The notes: generated by a model not told the origin, from the letters alone. DNA of 64,000 nt from Pannonibacter phragmitetus_B (GCF_050510895.1 NZ_JBNINT010000001.1:1116001-1180000); one strand, 5' to 3'; counted from the first letter of the stretch, positions 28,078 through 37,844 are shown. Program-made: numbers and translations.

Positions 28078-28854
28078 CTATCCGGCTGCGCCGAAACTTC
28101 TCACCAAGCTTCCGGCTACCAGGTACCAGCCGTCCACAAGCACGAAGAAGATCAGCTTGAAGGGCAGCGAGATGACTACTGGTGGAAGCATCATCATGCC
28201 CATGGACATGAGGATGGATGCAATCACCAGATCGATGATCAGGAACGGCAGATAGAGCAGAAAGCCGATCTCGAAAGCGCGGCGGAGTTCGCTGATCATG
28301 AAGGCCGGGATCAGAACCTGAAAGCTCAGCTCCTGCGGGGTCTCTGGCGGGGCTTGACCCGAGAGCTCTTGAAACAGGGCGAGGTCCTTCTCTCGCACCT
28401 GGGTCAGCATGAACCCGTGAAAAGGCTCCGAAGCCCGCTCAAATGCCTGGTCGAACTCGATGGTTCCTTCCACCAGCGGCTGGATGCCTTCGCTATAGGC
28501 CGTCTGCAAGACGGGAGCCATGATGAAGGCCGTGAGAAAGAGTGCAAGCGACACCATCACCGTATTGGGTGGTGCGGTCTGCAGGCCAATGGCCGAACGG
28601 AGCAGCGACAGGACCACGACAATACGGGTGAAGCTCGTCACCATGACGAGGATCGACGGTGCCAGGCTGAGAATTGTAAGCAGGGCGACAAGCTGCAGGG
28701 CGCGCTGGGTGACGCCCGTGCCCTCGCCAAAGCCGATCGAAATGTCCTGCGCCCATGCCGGGGCGGCAAGCAGCACCGCCGCTACTCCGGCAAAGGCAAT
28801 TGCCGCCAGGCGCAGGTATCTTGCGGATCTGATTGCGACCGCTCGACCGCTCAT
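28078..28854 (-). CDS. fliP: Flagellar type III export protein FliP
   Basis: FliP forms the core of the export gate with FliQ and FliR. The 258-residue product has a cleaved signal sequence (LAAIAFAGVAAVLLAAPAWA) and the canonical motifs TILSLAPSILVMVTSFTRIV, LRSAIGLQTAPPNTVMVSLA and FMISELRRAFEIGFLLYLPF. It ends FFVLVDGWYLVAGSLVRSF. It is intact. Its ATG overlaps the inferred fliO stop by four bases. Confidence 0.96.
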   Translation of the reverse strand: MSGRAVAIRSARYLRLAAIAFAGVAAVLLAAPAWAQDISIGFGEGTGVTQRALQLVALLTILSLAPSILVMVTSFTRIVVVLSLLRSAIGLQTAPPNTVMVSLALFLTAFIMAPVLQTAYSEGIQPLVEGTIEFDQAFERASEPFHGFMLTQVREKDLALFQELSGQAPPETPQELSFQVLIPAFMISELRRAFEIGFLLYLPFLIIDLVIASILMSMGMMMLPPVVISLPFKLIFFVLVDGWYLVAGSLVRSFGAAG

Positions 28855-30937
28855 TTGCGTTCTTGCGTGCCGATTTCGGAGAGGAGGCGGGCCATCTCTT
28901 CTTCAATGGCTGTCACGCCGGGATTCTCGCGTACAGCCTGAACCTTCACCTCTGGCGCAGCGCCCGGCTGGTCTGCCTCACTGTCCTGTGACGCGACCGG
29001 CTCCGGAGACGTGGCGCTGGGGGCGTGGCCTCTGCCGCCGGGACAACTGCTGCAGTTGCGGCTGCGGGCGTGGAGGAACTGCTCTGCAGATGATTGTCGA
29101 GAACATCAGCCAGCGCATCGGACAGCAGGTCGTCCGCCATATCGGCCTGCACCTTGTTTGCCGGTTCTTCAGGTTGATCCGCTGATGCGATCGGGGCGAA
29201 CAGGTCCTCTTCGTCTGCCGCAGCATCCTGGGAACCGCCGTTCTGGTCGTCTGTCTGCTGGGCGGCGCTTGCGGAACTTTCGGCCTGCTGGGGCGCTTGC
29301 GCCTTGTTTTCCGGTGCGGCTGAGGGGCTCACGGTCTTTGCCGGAGCCTGCGGAGCTGCCGATGCAGCTTCACTGTTTGTTTCATCAGAGGCTGCCGCGC
29401 CTGTCGAAGGAGCTGAGGCCGCAGTGTCCGTCTCTGCGGCGCTTGCGGGTGTACCCGCCTGCGCGCTGCCTTGCGCTCCTGCGTTGCCGCGGTAGCTGGC
29501 TGCACGGGCCGGATCCAGCCTCAGATAGGGGTTGGAGGCGAGCGAACCGAAGCCCTCGCCGCTGCGCTCTGTTGCTGCCGGTGCGGCAGGGGACGTGCCA
29601 GCCGATGCGGCTGCATTTTGAGCGGCCGGCTGCGTGCGAACGGCATCTGCCGCAGTGACTTCGCCGGGGGCAGTCGTCTGGCTGGAAGCAAGCGGGTTCT
29701 GGAAGGCGGTGCGTGCGCGGGCTGCAGGACCCGAAGATGGGGGAGTAACCTGACGGCGCGGTTCAGGTTCGGGCGCCTGGACATCTGTTGATGCCGGACG
29801 GGAGAAGGTACGTGCGAGACCTGCAACCGCAGCACCGGCAGCTGCCACCGAGGCGCCAGCTTTCTGGGTGAGGGCTGAGGCTGCCGTCTGTGCCGTATCT
29901 GCTGTGGCAGGCGCCTGCGGAGCGGGGTGACCCACAGGCTGCACTGGCGCCTGGGCGGACACTCTGACTGCCGGGGCTGAAAGGTCCTGCGTACGCTGGG
30001 ACGGCTCGGGCGCCCGAAGCACAGGGCTCGCCGGAGCGGCGGGTGCCTGGACGGCAGGAGCCCCGGTGGCCGGGGATGCGGATGTTCCGGCCGACATGGC
30101 TTCGGCGGCACGGGCACGCAGTGTCTTGATCGTGTCAAGCGGTGAGGTCACAGCCTTTAGCTCTGCACCTGCGCTGATTGCCGGCTGGACAGAGGGCGCC
30201 GGTGCTGCGTGAGGCGTGGAAGCCTGGCTCTTGACCTGGGGCGCTTCAGGGGCCGGCGCGGGTGCGTGCGGGCGTACAGCTGCTGAAGCAGAGGCCTGCG
30301 GTGCAGCTGGGCCAGTGTCGCGCTGAGGCTCGTTTTGTCCCCGTGCACGGGCGCTCGCGGCGAGGCTGCCTGCCGCCGCCGCTGCGCGGGCCGCAAGATT
30401 TGCAGCAAGGCGCTGAGGGCCTGAGGGAGCAGCCTGCGTCTTTTCAGCGGAAGGCGGGGCAGCTGGGTTGGAACGCAGTTGAGGAGCGCCAGGAGCTGAT
30501 ACGGGCGAGGCGGCGGGCGATGCCGTCATGGCGGGAGCAGGGGCTGCGGCCGGGACCGGCATGGCGGGTTCGGCTGCGTCATAGTCCGCCGCACCATAGC
30601 CTGCCATCTGGCGCTGGTAGTTTGTGGTGACCGGGGTGCCGCGAATGATTGCCTGCTCGACCACTACATCGGTCGGGCCACCGACGAGGATAAGATGTTC
30701 CACATTATCGCGGCGCACGAGCAGCAGGCGGCGGCGGGCGTCAATGCTCATTGCATCCATCACTGCGATACGCGGCTGGCGGTTGCGGCCCGCGTTGATG
30801 CGGTTTCCGGTGAACTGCCGCAGGAAATGGACCATCAGGCCGATCAATGCGAAGACAATGGCCAGCGCAATGATGAAAGACATTGCCCGCGCAATGCCGT
30901 CTCCGACGCCGAAAGTATCCGCGATCCACTCGTACAT
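28851..30937 (-). CDS. fliO: FliO-like protein with a very long Ala/Pro tail (frame broken)
   Basis: FliO assists FliP assembly. From the ATG at 30937 (MYEWIADTFGVGDGIARAMS) it has one membrane helix (IIALAIVFALIGLMVHFLRQ) and the FliO-like domain IAVMDAMSIDARRRLLLVRR, DNVEHLILVGGPTDVVVEQA, within about 110 residues. About 580 residues of Ala/Pro/Ser/Gln-rich sequence follow, whereas usual FliO proteins have 100-150 residues in total. A five-G run (29019-29023, plus strand) breaks the frame. One added base gives a tail ending EEEMARLLSEIGTQERK at 28851, ATGA-coupled to fliP, 695 residues. Confidence 0.85.
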
Positions 30938-31561
30938 ACCAACCTCATTACTCTGCGCCGGACTGGCGGCCGTCTCCTTGCCGGGGCAGGCGCCAGATCT
31001 CCCTTGCATTCAAGCTGCGGAGCTCACTTTTGCCCCGCCTGCGTGATAGATCAATGCTGCAAATAGCATCTGCAGGCGCTTAGGTATACATCCCAGTTAC
31101 ACGCGAGCCCGTTACAGCGCTTCACTTGCGCTTCACCAGACTTGCGGGCCCCGCAGCGCTCTGCCTGCACCGGCTCTTCCTCCACCTCAGCCTGGAGGCT
31201 GACCAGATGCCTGTGCCACTGCTCCTTCACTGCGCCGTCATTCCCGCTTCGCCATCCAAAGCCGGGAACTTGTAGTGAGGAAGCTTGCGCTGCCCTGTCT
31301 CTCCCTGCATGATTCTGACTGGACAAACTCAGTCAGCTTGTAATTCCGGCCTGTCGAGATCGGCGATGCCCTCTGAATATTAACAGGGGCAGGCAAAAAG
31401 TGCCGGGTGATTTCGTGATTTGCGACTGCGTTTGATTGGGCTGTTTACGAGTTTCCACGGAAAACCGCGCCATTCTTGCGAAAATCATTAACGTGCCATT
31501 AACTTTCCGTTAACCCTTTGAGCGGCAGTGTTTGCCGAAGTGTTAACAAATGGTGACTCGC
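30938..31561. other. 624-base region between divergent fliO and flgB
   Basis: I see no convincing gene. A 91-codon minus-strand frame (31051-31326) lacks family features. The right end holds the CtrA-like array for flgB. The promoter for fliO must lie at the left end, where I see no clear sigma-54 or CtrA element. Confidence 0.6.
31488..31513 (+). promoter_or_regulatory. CtrA half-site triple array upstream of flgB
   Basis: TTAA occurs at 31488, 31499 and 31510, each pair separated by exactly seven bases. This gives two overlapping perfect TTAA-N7-TTAA CtrA boxes 49-74 bases before the flgB start. Another TTAA lies at 31543. Confidence 0.72.
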
Positions 31562-31966
31562 ATGTCTCTGACCGACCTGCCGATGTTTCGCGCAATCAAG
31601 TCCAAGATGCAGTGGCATCAGGCCCGGCAGGGCGTGCTGGCGGAGAATGTCGCCAATGCAGATACGCCGGGATACCGGGCGCGGGATCTCAAGACCTTCA
31701 AGGTGGACGAGGATCTGAAGCTCGCCAAGCCGGGGCTGGAGACGACGCGAACACAGGCAGGTCATCTGTCAGGTGTCATGCGTGCCTCCTCGGGTGGTGG
31801 GCAGATTTCACCCAGTACCTTCGAGACGACGCCGGATGGCAACAATGTGGTTCTCGAAGAGCAGATGATGAAAGTCACGCAGAACCAGATGGATTTCCAG
31901 GCTGCGGCGTCGCTCTACAGCCGGAGCATGAAGCTTCTCAAGACGGCCATTGGCAAGTCTGCCTGA
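31562..31966 (+). CDS. flgB: Flagellar proximal rod protein FlgB
   Basis: FlgB is a rod subunit at the base of the axial structure. From MSLTDLPMFRAIKSKMQWHQ it has 134 residues; GTG/ATG alternatives up to 31550 add four. Motifs: RQGVLAENVANADTPGYRAR near residue 21 and VLEEQMMKVTQNQMDFQAAA before the C-terminal helix. It is the first gene of flgB-flgC-fliE-fliQ-fliR-flhB. Confidence 0.94.
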   Translation: MSLTDLPMFRAIKSKMQWHQARQGVLAENVANADTPGYRARDLKTFKVDEDLKLAKPGLETTRTQAGHLSGVMRASSGGGQISPSTFETTPDGNNVVLEEQMMKVTQNQMDFQAAASLYSRSMKLLKTAIGKSA

Positions 31967-31999
31967 GGCGGGCTTTGAACACTTGCAAAGGAGAGTGCC

Positions 32000-32411
32000 A
32001 TGGATCTGACAAAGACACTGTTCGTATCGGCCTCCGGGCTCAAGGCGCAGACGGGCCGCATCCGTGTGATCGCTGAGAACATTGCCAATGCGGATTCCAC
32101 TGGGACGTATGCCGCAGGAAGACCCTTACCGCCGCAAGATCCCGACGTTCACGAACCGCTTCGAGAAGGCGCTGGATGCGGAAGTCGTGGCTCTGGGCCG
32201 GATCCAGGAAGATCAGTCGCAGTTTCCCACCCGCTACGAGCCCGGCCATCCGGCTGCCGATGCGGAAGGCAACGTGCGCATGCCCAACGTGAATTCACTG
32301 GTGGAAAGCGTCGACATGCGCGAGGCGCAGCGCTCCTACGAAGCGAACCTCAATGTCATCGAGACGACCCGCAGCATGCTGCAGCGGACCATCGACATCC
32401 TGCGTGGCTGA
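32000..32411 (+). CDS. flgC: Flagellar proximal rod protein FlgC (frame broken)
   Basis: FlgC is a rod subunit. The frame gives MDLTKTLFVSASGLKAQTGR and RVIAENIANADSTG, then an extra base (GGG at 32102-32104) shifts it. The second frame continues RMPQEDPYRRKIPTFTNRFE and ends with SVDMREAQRSYEANLNVIET and the terminal helix at 32411. Removing one G gives 136 residues with the usual five-residue spacing between STG and DPYRRK. It lies 33 bases after flgB. Confidence 0.9.
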
Positions 32412-32457
32412 TCCTTCAGCCAACGCATTCGAACCTGAACCCAGAGGATAATCCATC

Positions 32458-32783
32458 ATGGCTATTCCATCCGTTGCCGCGAATGCCTATCAGACGATGG
32501 CCCGCCTCGGACAGCAGGGGCAGGGCTTGGCGGCAGCGAAGACGCTGCCGGGGCCCTTACCCAAACTCCGGATTTCGGCGGCATGGTCCGCGACGCTGTC
32601 AGTTCTGTCTCCGACGCCGGGCAGAAGTCCGAAGGCATGGCCCTTGGCCTTGTCCAGGGCAAGGCAGATGTGGTTGATGTGGTGACGGCCATTGCGGAAA
32701 CGGAAGTCGCGTTGGAGACGATGGTTTCCGTGCGTGACCGTGTGATTGCGGCCTACGAGGAAATCATGCGCATGTCGATCTGA
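32458..32783 (+). CDS. fliE: Flagellar hook-basal body protein FliE (frame broken)
   Basis: FliE connects the MS-ring and rod and is needed for rod export. The first frame gives MAIPSVAANAYQTMARLGQQ. After GGGG (32550-32553) the other frame continues ALTQTPDFGGMVRDAVSSVS, then VVTAIAETEVALETMVSVRD and the terminal helix RVIAAYEEIMRMSI. One added G gives 108 residues, typical for FliE, which has the conserved ETMVSVRDRVIAAYEEI motif. Confidence 0.88.
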
Positions 32784-32819
32784 TATCAGATCGCGGCGGG
32801 ACAAGGGGCTGACAGCCAG

Positions 32820-33092
32820 ATGACCGGACCTGAGGTCATGGATATTGCCCGGGAGGGCATCTGGACTCTGGTGCTGGTAGCAGCTCCGGTGATGATCGTT
32901 GGCCTTCTCGTTGGCGTCGTTGTGGCGCTGTTCCAGGCGCTGACCCAGATCCAGGAAATGACGTTGGTATTCGTTCCGAAGATCCTCGCGATTTTCGTGA
33001 CGATGATCGTCGCCTTTCCTTTCATGGGCAGTACGCTGAACGCCTTCATGACGCGAATTTCCGAAATGATCCTGATGACCGGTCCAGGCTAG
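32820..33092 (+). CDS. fliQ: Flagellar export gate protein FliQ
   Basis: FliQ is a small two-helix component of the export gate. The 90-residue product has EGIWTLVLVAAPVMIVGLLV and VVVALFQALTQIQEMTLVFV, the second being a near-invariant FliQ motif, then PKILAIFVTMIVAFPF. It is intact and lies 36 bases after fliE and 12 before fliR. Confidence 0.95.
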   Translation: MTGPEVMDIAREGIWTLVLVAAPVMIVGLLVGVVVALFQALTQIQEMTLVFVPKILAIFVTMIVAFPFMGSTLNAFMTRISEMILMTGPG

Positions 33093-33104
33093 ACGGGAGG
33101 GGAT

Positions 33105-33998
33105 GTGACCATCCAGCTCTCTTTTCTGCCTGAGATGGCGGCAATCTTCATGCTCATGTTTGCCCGGCTCGGCACGCTGATGATGTTGCTGCCGTCTTTC
33201 AGCGAACGTTCGATTCCGATGCGCTTGCGCCTGACGCTGGCCCTGTCCCTCACACTGCTGCTGTACCCCATGGCGTCCCGGCTCTATCCGGCGGGCCTGA
33301 CGGACAACATCAGCCGTTTCGGGGTGATGCTTTTCGGGGAGTTCATCATTGGCTTTGCGGTTGGCCTGTGCGGCCGAATGATCACTTCGGCCCTGACGAC
33401 CGCGGGCGTCATCATTGCCAACCAGACGGGCCTGTCCTTCGCGCTTGGTTCGGACGTGACCAATTCCGGCCAGCAAGGCGCGCTGATCGGCAACTATCTG
33501 TCCATTCTCGCCGTCACGCTGATCTTCACCACCGATACCCATTATCTGGTGATTGCGGCTCTGCATGACAGCTTCAACCTGTTTCCGCCGGGCGTTGTGC
33601 TGCCGGTGGGAGACTTTGCCCGGATGGCTCAGGAGACGGTGTCCGGGGTCTTTTCCATCGCCATGCGGATGAGCGCTCCTTTCATCGTGGTGGGGCTTGT
33701 CTTCTATTTCGGCCTGGGGCTTCTCAACAAACTGATGCCGCAGATGCAGATCTTCTTCATCTCGGCGCCGGTTGGCATTGCCATTGGCATCCTGCTTCTT
33801 TACGCGCTTCTGATCGCCATCATGAACAAGTATCTGGAGCATTTCATCGAGGCGATCGGCAAGTTCACAGGGGGTAGGCCTGTCTGGCCGCGGCCGCCGC
33901 TGGTGGGGGCTTCTGCCTGCGGGCTGATCATATTCAACACGTCCGGGCATCCCGTTCCTGTTTCTGGGGGCGGAGGCTGCAGGGGAAACAATGTCTGA
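33105..33998 (+). CDS. fliR: Flagellar export gate protein FliR (3' end uncertain)
   Basis: FliR completes the export gate with FliP and FliQ. It begins at GTG 33105 (MTIQLSFLPEMAAIFMLMFA) and has multiple membrane helices, with TTAGVIIANQTGLSFALGSD and PVGIAIGILLLYALLIAIMN. As written it has 297 residues, with a Pro/Gly-rich tail not seen in other FliR proteins and an 8-base overlap with flhB. One more G in the five-G run (33870-33874) would end it at TAG as FTGG, 257 residues, the normal length. I think that shorter form is right. Confidence 0.88.
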   Translation: MTIQLSFLPEMAAIFMLMFARLGTLMMLLPSFSERSIPMRLRLTLALSLTLLLYPMASRLYPAGLTDNISRFGVMLFGEFIIGFAVGLCGRMITSALTTAGVIIANQTGLSFALGSDVTNSGQQGALIGNYLSILAVTLIFTTDTHYLVIAALHDSFNLFPPGVVLPVGDFARMAQETVSGVFSIAMRMSAPFIVVGLVFYFGLGLLNKLMPQMQIFFISAPVGIAIGILLLYALLIAIMNKYLEHFIEAIGKFTGGRPVWPRPPLVGASACGLIIFNTSGHPVPVSGGGGCRGNNV

Positions 33999-35070
33999 CG
34001 AGACCGACGATTCGGAGAAAACCGAGGACCCCACGCAAAAACGCTTGAGAGAAGCGTTGGAGCGAGGGGATGTCGCAAAATCTCAGGAAGTCAGCACGTG
34101 GTTCACGCTTGCCGGAACCGCGATGGTCATTGCATTTCTGTCTCCCGGAATTGTCCGCGATCTCGGCGGAAAATTGAAATGGTATGTGGAGCACGCTGAC
34201 GCCATCCCGGCAGACCGTGGAGGGCTTGTCGATCTCTGGACCAGCACTGGCTATGCAGTGGCCGCCGCCGTTGCGCTGCCGATGCTGGCACTGCTGCTCA
34301 TGGCAGTCATCGGTAATATGGTTCAGCATCAGCTTGTCTTCTCGGCAGAGTCCCTCAAGCCGAAATTCTCCAAGGTCTCGCCGGTGTCCGGCTTCAAGCG
34401 GCTGTTTTCGTCCGATAGCCTGATGAACTTCGTCAAGGGGCTGATCAAGATCACCATCGTCTCGGTGCTGATGGTGGCTGTGCTCTGGCCGGAGCGGGAC
34501 ATGGCGGAAGCCGTCATGTTCATGGACGAACTTGCGGTGATGGAAGAGACCCGGATTCTCTCCCTCAAACTCATAGGCGCCATTCTGGCCGTGATGACCA
34601 TCGTCGCTGCAGGCGACTTCCTCTGGCAGAAGACCAAATGGTTCAAAAAGCAGAAGATGAGCCTGCGGGAGATCAAGGAAGAATACAAGCAGACGGAAGG
34701 TGATCCTGCGGTCAAGGGTAAGATCCGTCAGCTGCGCATGGAACGCAGCCGCCGCCGCATGATGAGCGCAGTGCCGCAGGCAACAGTGATTGTCACCAAC
34801 CCGACGCACTACTCTGTTGCACTCAAGTATGAGGATGGCATGGGGGCACCTCAAGTGGTGGCCAAAGGTGTTGACGCGGTCGCCCTGCGTATTCGGGAAA
34901 TTGCGAAAGAGAACAAGGTGCCCATCGTCGAGAACCCGCCGCTTGCCCGCGCCCTCTATGCAGCGACCGAAATCGATCAGTTCATCCCCGAGGAACACTT
35001 CAAGGCAGCGGCTGAGGTCATCGGCTTCGTGTACAGAATGCGGAAAACCCGGAGCTGGCGTGATAATTGA
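33991..35070 (+). CDS. flhB: Flagellar export switch protein FlhB
   Basis: FlhB sets export specificity by autocleavage at NPTH. The 359-residue product has the typical start SEKTEDPTQKRLREALERGD, four membrane helices, the linker KWFKKQKMSLREIKEEYKQT, and NPTH at residues 270-273 within VIVTNPTHYSVALKYEDG. It is intact and last in the flgBC-fliEQR-flhB run; cckA starts 85 bases later. Confidence 0.96.
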   Translation: MSDETDDSEKTEDPTQKRLREALERGDVAKSQEVSTWFTLAGTAMVIAFLSPGIVRDLGGKLKWYVEHADAIPADRGGLVDLWTSTGYAVAAAVALPMLALLLMAVIGNMVQHQLVFSAESLKPKFSKVSPVSGFKRLFSSDSLMNFVKGLIKITIVSVLMVAVLWPERDMAEAVMFMDELAVMEETRILSLKLIGAILAVMTIVAAGDFLWQKTKWFKKQKMSLREIKEEYKQTEGDPAVKGKIRQLRMERSRRRMMSAVPQATVIVTNPTHYSVALKYEDGMGAPQVVAKGVDAVALRIREIAKENKVPIVENPPLARALYAATEIDQFIPEEHFKAAAEVIGFVYRMRKTRSWRDN

Positions 35071-35155
35071 CACCAGATCGGTTGAATTTAGCTGCGCGGG
35101 GCAGAATGCTGCATGAAAGACCGAATCCCGCAGGGCGGGAGGGAGAAGAGTAGTA

Positions 35156-37705
35156 ATGAGCGACAGGGACTCACACATGGCAGAGCCGGTTGTCGACCGC
35201 GCTGAGCGGTCGGGAAGTATTGCCGCGCTGCTGCTTCTGGCCTTGGCCCTTCTGGGCGCGGCCACAGCTTTTGCGGTCATGGGCCGCGAGGCTGCAGAGC
35301 CCTATGTCCTTGCCCTGCTTGGCATTCTGGCTGTGGTCGGGGTATTTTCGCTGTTTGCTGCAGCCATCGGCCTGTTACGCTTTTCCACACGCGGCCGCGC
35401 CAGCCCATTGGGCGGGGCCTTTCTTGATACGCTGGAGGAAGGTGCGGTTGTCACCGATGTTGAAGGCCGTCTGATCTACGCGAACCAGGCCTATGCCGTG
35501 CTGACGGGGGCAGAGACCCCCGCAGAGGTGCGCACCATCGAGAGGGTCTTCTCCAGCGATCCTGATGCGGCTGATGTGATGTTCCGCCTCTCCCAGGCCA
35601 TGCGTGACGGGCGCAAGGCGCAGGAAGAGGTGCGCCTTCCCACGGCGCTGGACGGCGACGACAGCGGGGCCCGCTGGTACAGGGTGTCTGTGCGGCCCCT
35701 GCAGATCCCGCGCAAGGAAGGTGGCTCCGGCCGGCCACTGATGGTCTGGCAACTTGCCGATATCACCCGCGACCGCAGTGATCAGGAAAGCTCCTTCCAG
35801 GAGCTGCAGCGTGTCATCAACTTCCTTGATCATGCACCTGCCGGCTTCTTCTCCTGCGATGCGCGCGGACGGATCGTCTATCTCAACGCCACGCTCGCCG
35901 ACTGGCTGGGCTATGACCTGGCCCAGTTCCAGGCTGGCGAAGTGCTGCTTGCGGATATCATCCGCGGTGATGGTGCGGAGCTCGTGCGTTCGGTGCGCGG
36001 TTCCGCCGGTGAGGTGAAGAGCGAAACCTTCGACCTTGACCTCGTCACCCGCAACGGCCGGGGGCTGCCGGTGCGCCTGCTGCACCGCGTGCCGTTCGGC
36101 GCCGAGGGCATGCCGGGCGACAGCCGCACGCTGGTTCTCAACCGCTCGCGTGGGGAAGAGGTGGCCGAGGCGCTGCGCGCTGCCGAAGTGCGTTTCGCAC
36201 GCTTCTTCAACAACACGCCGATTGCCATCGCCTCGCTGGACGCTGAGGGCCGGGTTCTGCGCACCAACGCGCCCTTCCTGCGGCTCTTTGGTCCGGTTGA
36301 TATTTCTGGTGCCGGTACCCGAATGCAGGACTTCGTTGGCGAGCATGGCCGGGAAGAGCTGTCACGGGCGCTCTCCGCTGCCGCGAAGGGCATCGGTGAA
36401 ATCGCGCCGGTTGACCTGCCGCTCGCCAATGCCTCTGACGGGCGCTCCGCCACCTTCTATGTCTCCGCCGTGCAGGACGGGGAGGGGGATGGCGAGATGG
36501 CCATCGTCTACGCGTTGGAGACGACACAGCAGCGGGCGCTGGAAGCCCAGTTCGCCCAGAGCCAGAAGATGCAGGCCATCGGCCAGCTGGCAGGCGGTGT
36601 GGCGCATGACTTCAACAATGTGCTTACCGCTATCATCGGCTTCTCAGATCTTCTGCTGGCGAGCCACAGGCCGACCGATCCGTCCTTCCAGGACATCATG
36701 AACATCAAGCAGAATGCCAACCGCGCGGCGGGCCTCGTCCGCCAGCTGCTGGCCTTCTCACGCCGTCAGACCTTGCGCCCGCAGCAACTGGCGCTGAATG
36801 ATGTTCTTGCCGATCTTGCCAATCTGCTGGACCGGCTGCTTGGCGAAAAGGTGGAGCTGAAGGTCGTGCATGGCCGCGACCTTTGGCCGGTGATGGCAGA
36901 CGTGAACCAGCTGGAGCAGGTGATCGTCAATCTGGCGGTCAATGCGGGAGATGCCATGTCCGATGGCGGCCGCCTGACCATCCGCACCTCCAATGTGGGC
37001 GAGCAAGAGTCCACACGCTTCGACAACACACGCGGTATGCCTCCCGGCGAATATACGCTGATCGAGGTGGAAGACACCGGACACGGCATGACGCCGGAGA
37101 TCATGGAAAAGATCTTCGAGCCGTTCTTCTCGACCAAGGAAGTGGGCAAGGGAACTGGCCTCGGCCTCTCCACCGTGTATGGCATCGTCAAGCAGACTGG
37201 CGGTTATATCTTCTGTTCGTCCGAGGTGGGTGTCGGAACGGTCTTCCGCATCTTCTTCCCGCGGCACATCCCCAAGGAACAGCCGGTCATCGAGAAGAAG
37301 ATTATCGAGGACAGCGACAAGGTGAAGGACCTCACCGGGTCGGCTTCGATCCTACTGGTGGAAGACGAGGAAGCCGTGCGCGCCTTTGCAGCCCGTGCGC
37401 TTGCCTCACGCGGTTATACCGTCCACGAAGCTGGCTCCGGCACGGAAGCGCTGGAGGTGATGGAGGAAACCGGCGGCAGCATCGATCTGGTGGTGTCGGA
37501 TGTGGTCATGCCGGAAATGGATGGCCCCTCGCTCCTGCGCGAATTGCGCAAGACCCGCCCGGACCTGAAGATCATCTTCGTTTCGGGCTATGCGGAAGAT
37601 GCCTTCGAGGAGAATCTGCCTGAGGGCGAGACCTTCTTCTTCCTGCCCAAGCCCTTCACCCTCAAGCAGCTGGCAACGACCGTGAAGGATGTGCTGTCGA
37701 GCTGA
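35156..37705 (+). CDS. cckA: Hybrid sensor histidine kinase CckA
   Basis: CckA phosphorylates ChpT and through it CtrA and CpdR, controlling cell cycle and flagellar genes. The 849-residue product has two N-terminal membrane helices (about residues 21-70), PAS-like domains (about 85-420), and a HisKA phosphoacceptor in GGVAHDFNNVLTAIIGFSDL (His484). An HATPase domain (NLAVNAGDAM, EDTGHGM, KGTGLGLSTVYGIVKQTGGY) and a receiver domain with Asp782 in VVSDVVMPEMDG follow. The HisKA/ATPase/REC segment matches CckA closely. It is intact, starting 85 bases after flhB; an alternative start is 35177. Confidence 0.85.
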   Translation: MSDRDSHMAEPVVDRAERSGSIAALLLLALALLGAATAFAVMGREAAEPYVLALLGILAVVGVFSLFAAAIGLLRFSTRGRASPLGGAFLDTLEEGAVVTDVEGRLIYANQAYAVLTGAETPAEVRTIERVFSSDPDAADVMFRLSQAMRDGRKAQEEVRLPTALDGDDSGARWYRVSVRPLQIPRKEGGSGRPLMVWQLADITRDRSDQESSFQELQRVINFLDHAPAGFFSCDARGRIVYLNATLADWLGYDLAQFQAGEVLLADIIRGDGAELVRSVRGSAGEVKSETFDLDLVTRNGRGLPVRLLHRVPFGAEGMPGDSRTLVLNRSRGEEVAEALRAAEVRFARFFNNTPIAIASLDAEGRVLRTNAPFLRLFGPVDISGAGTRMQDFVGEHGREELSRALSAAAKGIGEIAPVDLPLANASDGRSATFYVSAVQDGEGDGEMAIVYALETTQQRALEAQFAQSQKMQAIGQLAGGVAHDFNNVLTAIIGFSDLLLASHRPTDPSFQDIMNIKQNANRAAGLVRQLLAFSRRQTLRPQQLALNDVLADLANLLDRLLGEKVELKVVHGRDLWPVMADVNQLEQVIVNLAVNAGDAMSDGGRLTIRTSNVGEQESTRFDNTRGMPPGEYTLIEVEDTGHGMTPEIMEKIFEPFFSTKEVGKGTGLGLSTVYGIVKQTGGYIFCSSEVGVGTVFRIFFPRHIPKEQPVIEKKIIEDSDKVKDLTGSASILLVEDEEAVRAFAARALASRGYTVHEAGSGTEALEVMEETGGSIDLVVSDVVMPEMDGPSLLRELRKTRPDLKIIFVSGYAEDAFEENLPEGETFFFLPKPFTLKQLATTVKDVLSS

Positions 37706-37768
37706 GGCGGTGGGAACCATGGGGCGGCCGCTACCGTGAATCATGGTCCTGTATGACTGGTAGGCATG

Positions 37769-37801
37769 AAAAAAGCGCGGTGCGGAAGCATCGCGCTTTT
37801 T
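37769..37801 (+). terminator. Terminator after cckA
   Basis: AAAAAGCGCGGTG and CATCGCGCTTTTT form a stem with a 6-base loop ending in a T run. It may also end the minus-strand lipoprotein gene at 37845. Confidence 0.8.
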
Positions 37802-37844
37802 GCGTTCATCGCTCAGCAGACCAAAGGACGGCGGACGTCCGCCT

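Noticed and set aside
31051..31326. Possible 91-residue gene upstream of flgB
   Set aside because: No recognisable domain or ribosome-binding site, and no link to neighbours; not enough to call a gene.
32490..34034. 514-codon frame antisense to fliE-fliQ-fliR
   Set aside because: Antisense to several export-gate genes; translation is rich in His, Arg and Gln as expected for a shadow frame.
33934..35280. 448-codon frame antisense to flhB
   Set aside because: Antisense to an intact FlhB with the NPTH motif; no homology.
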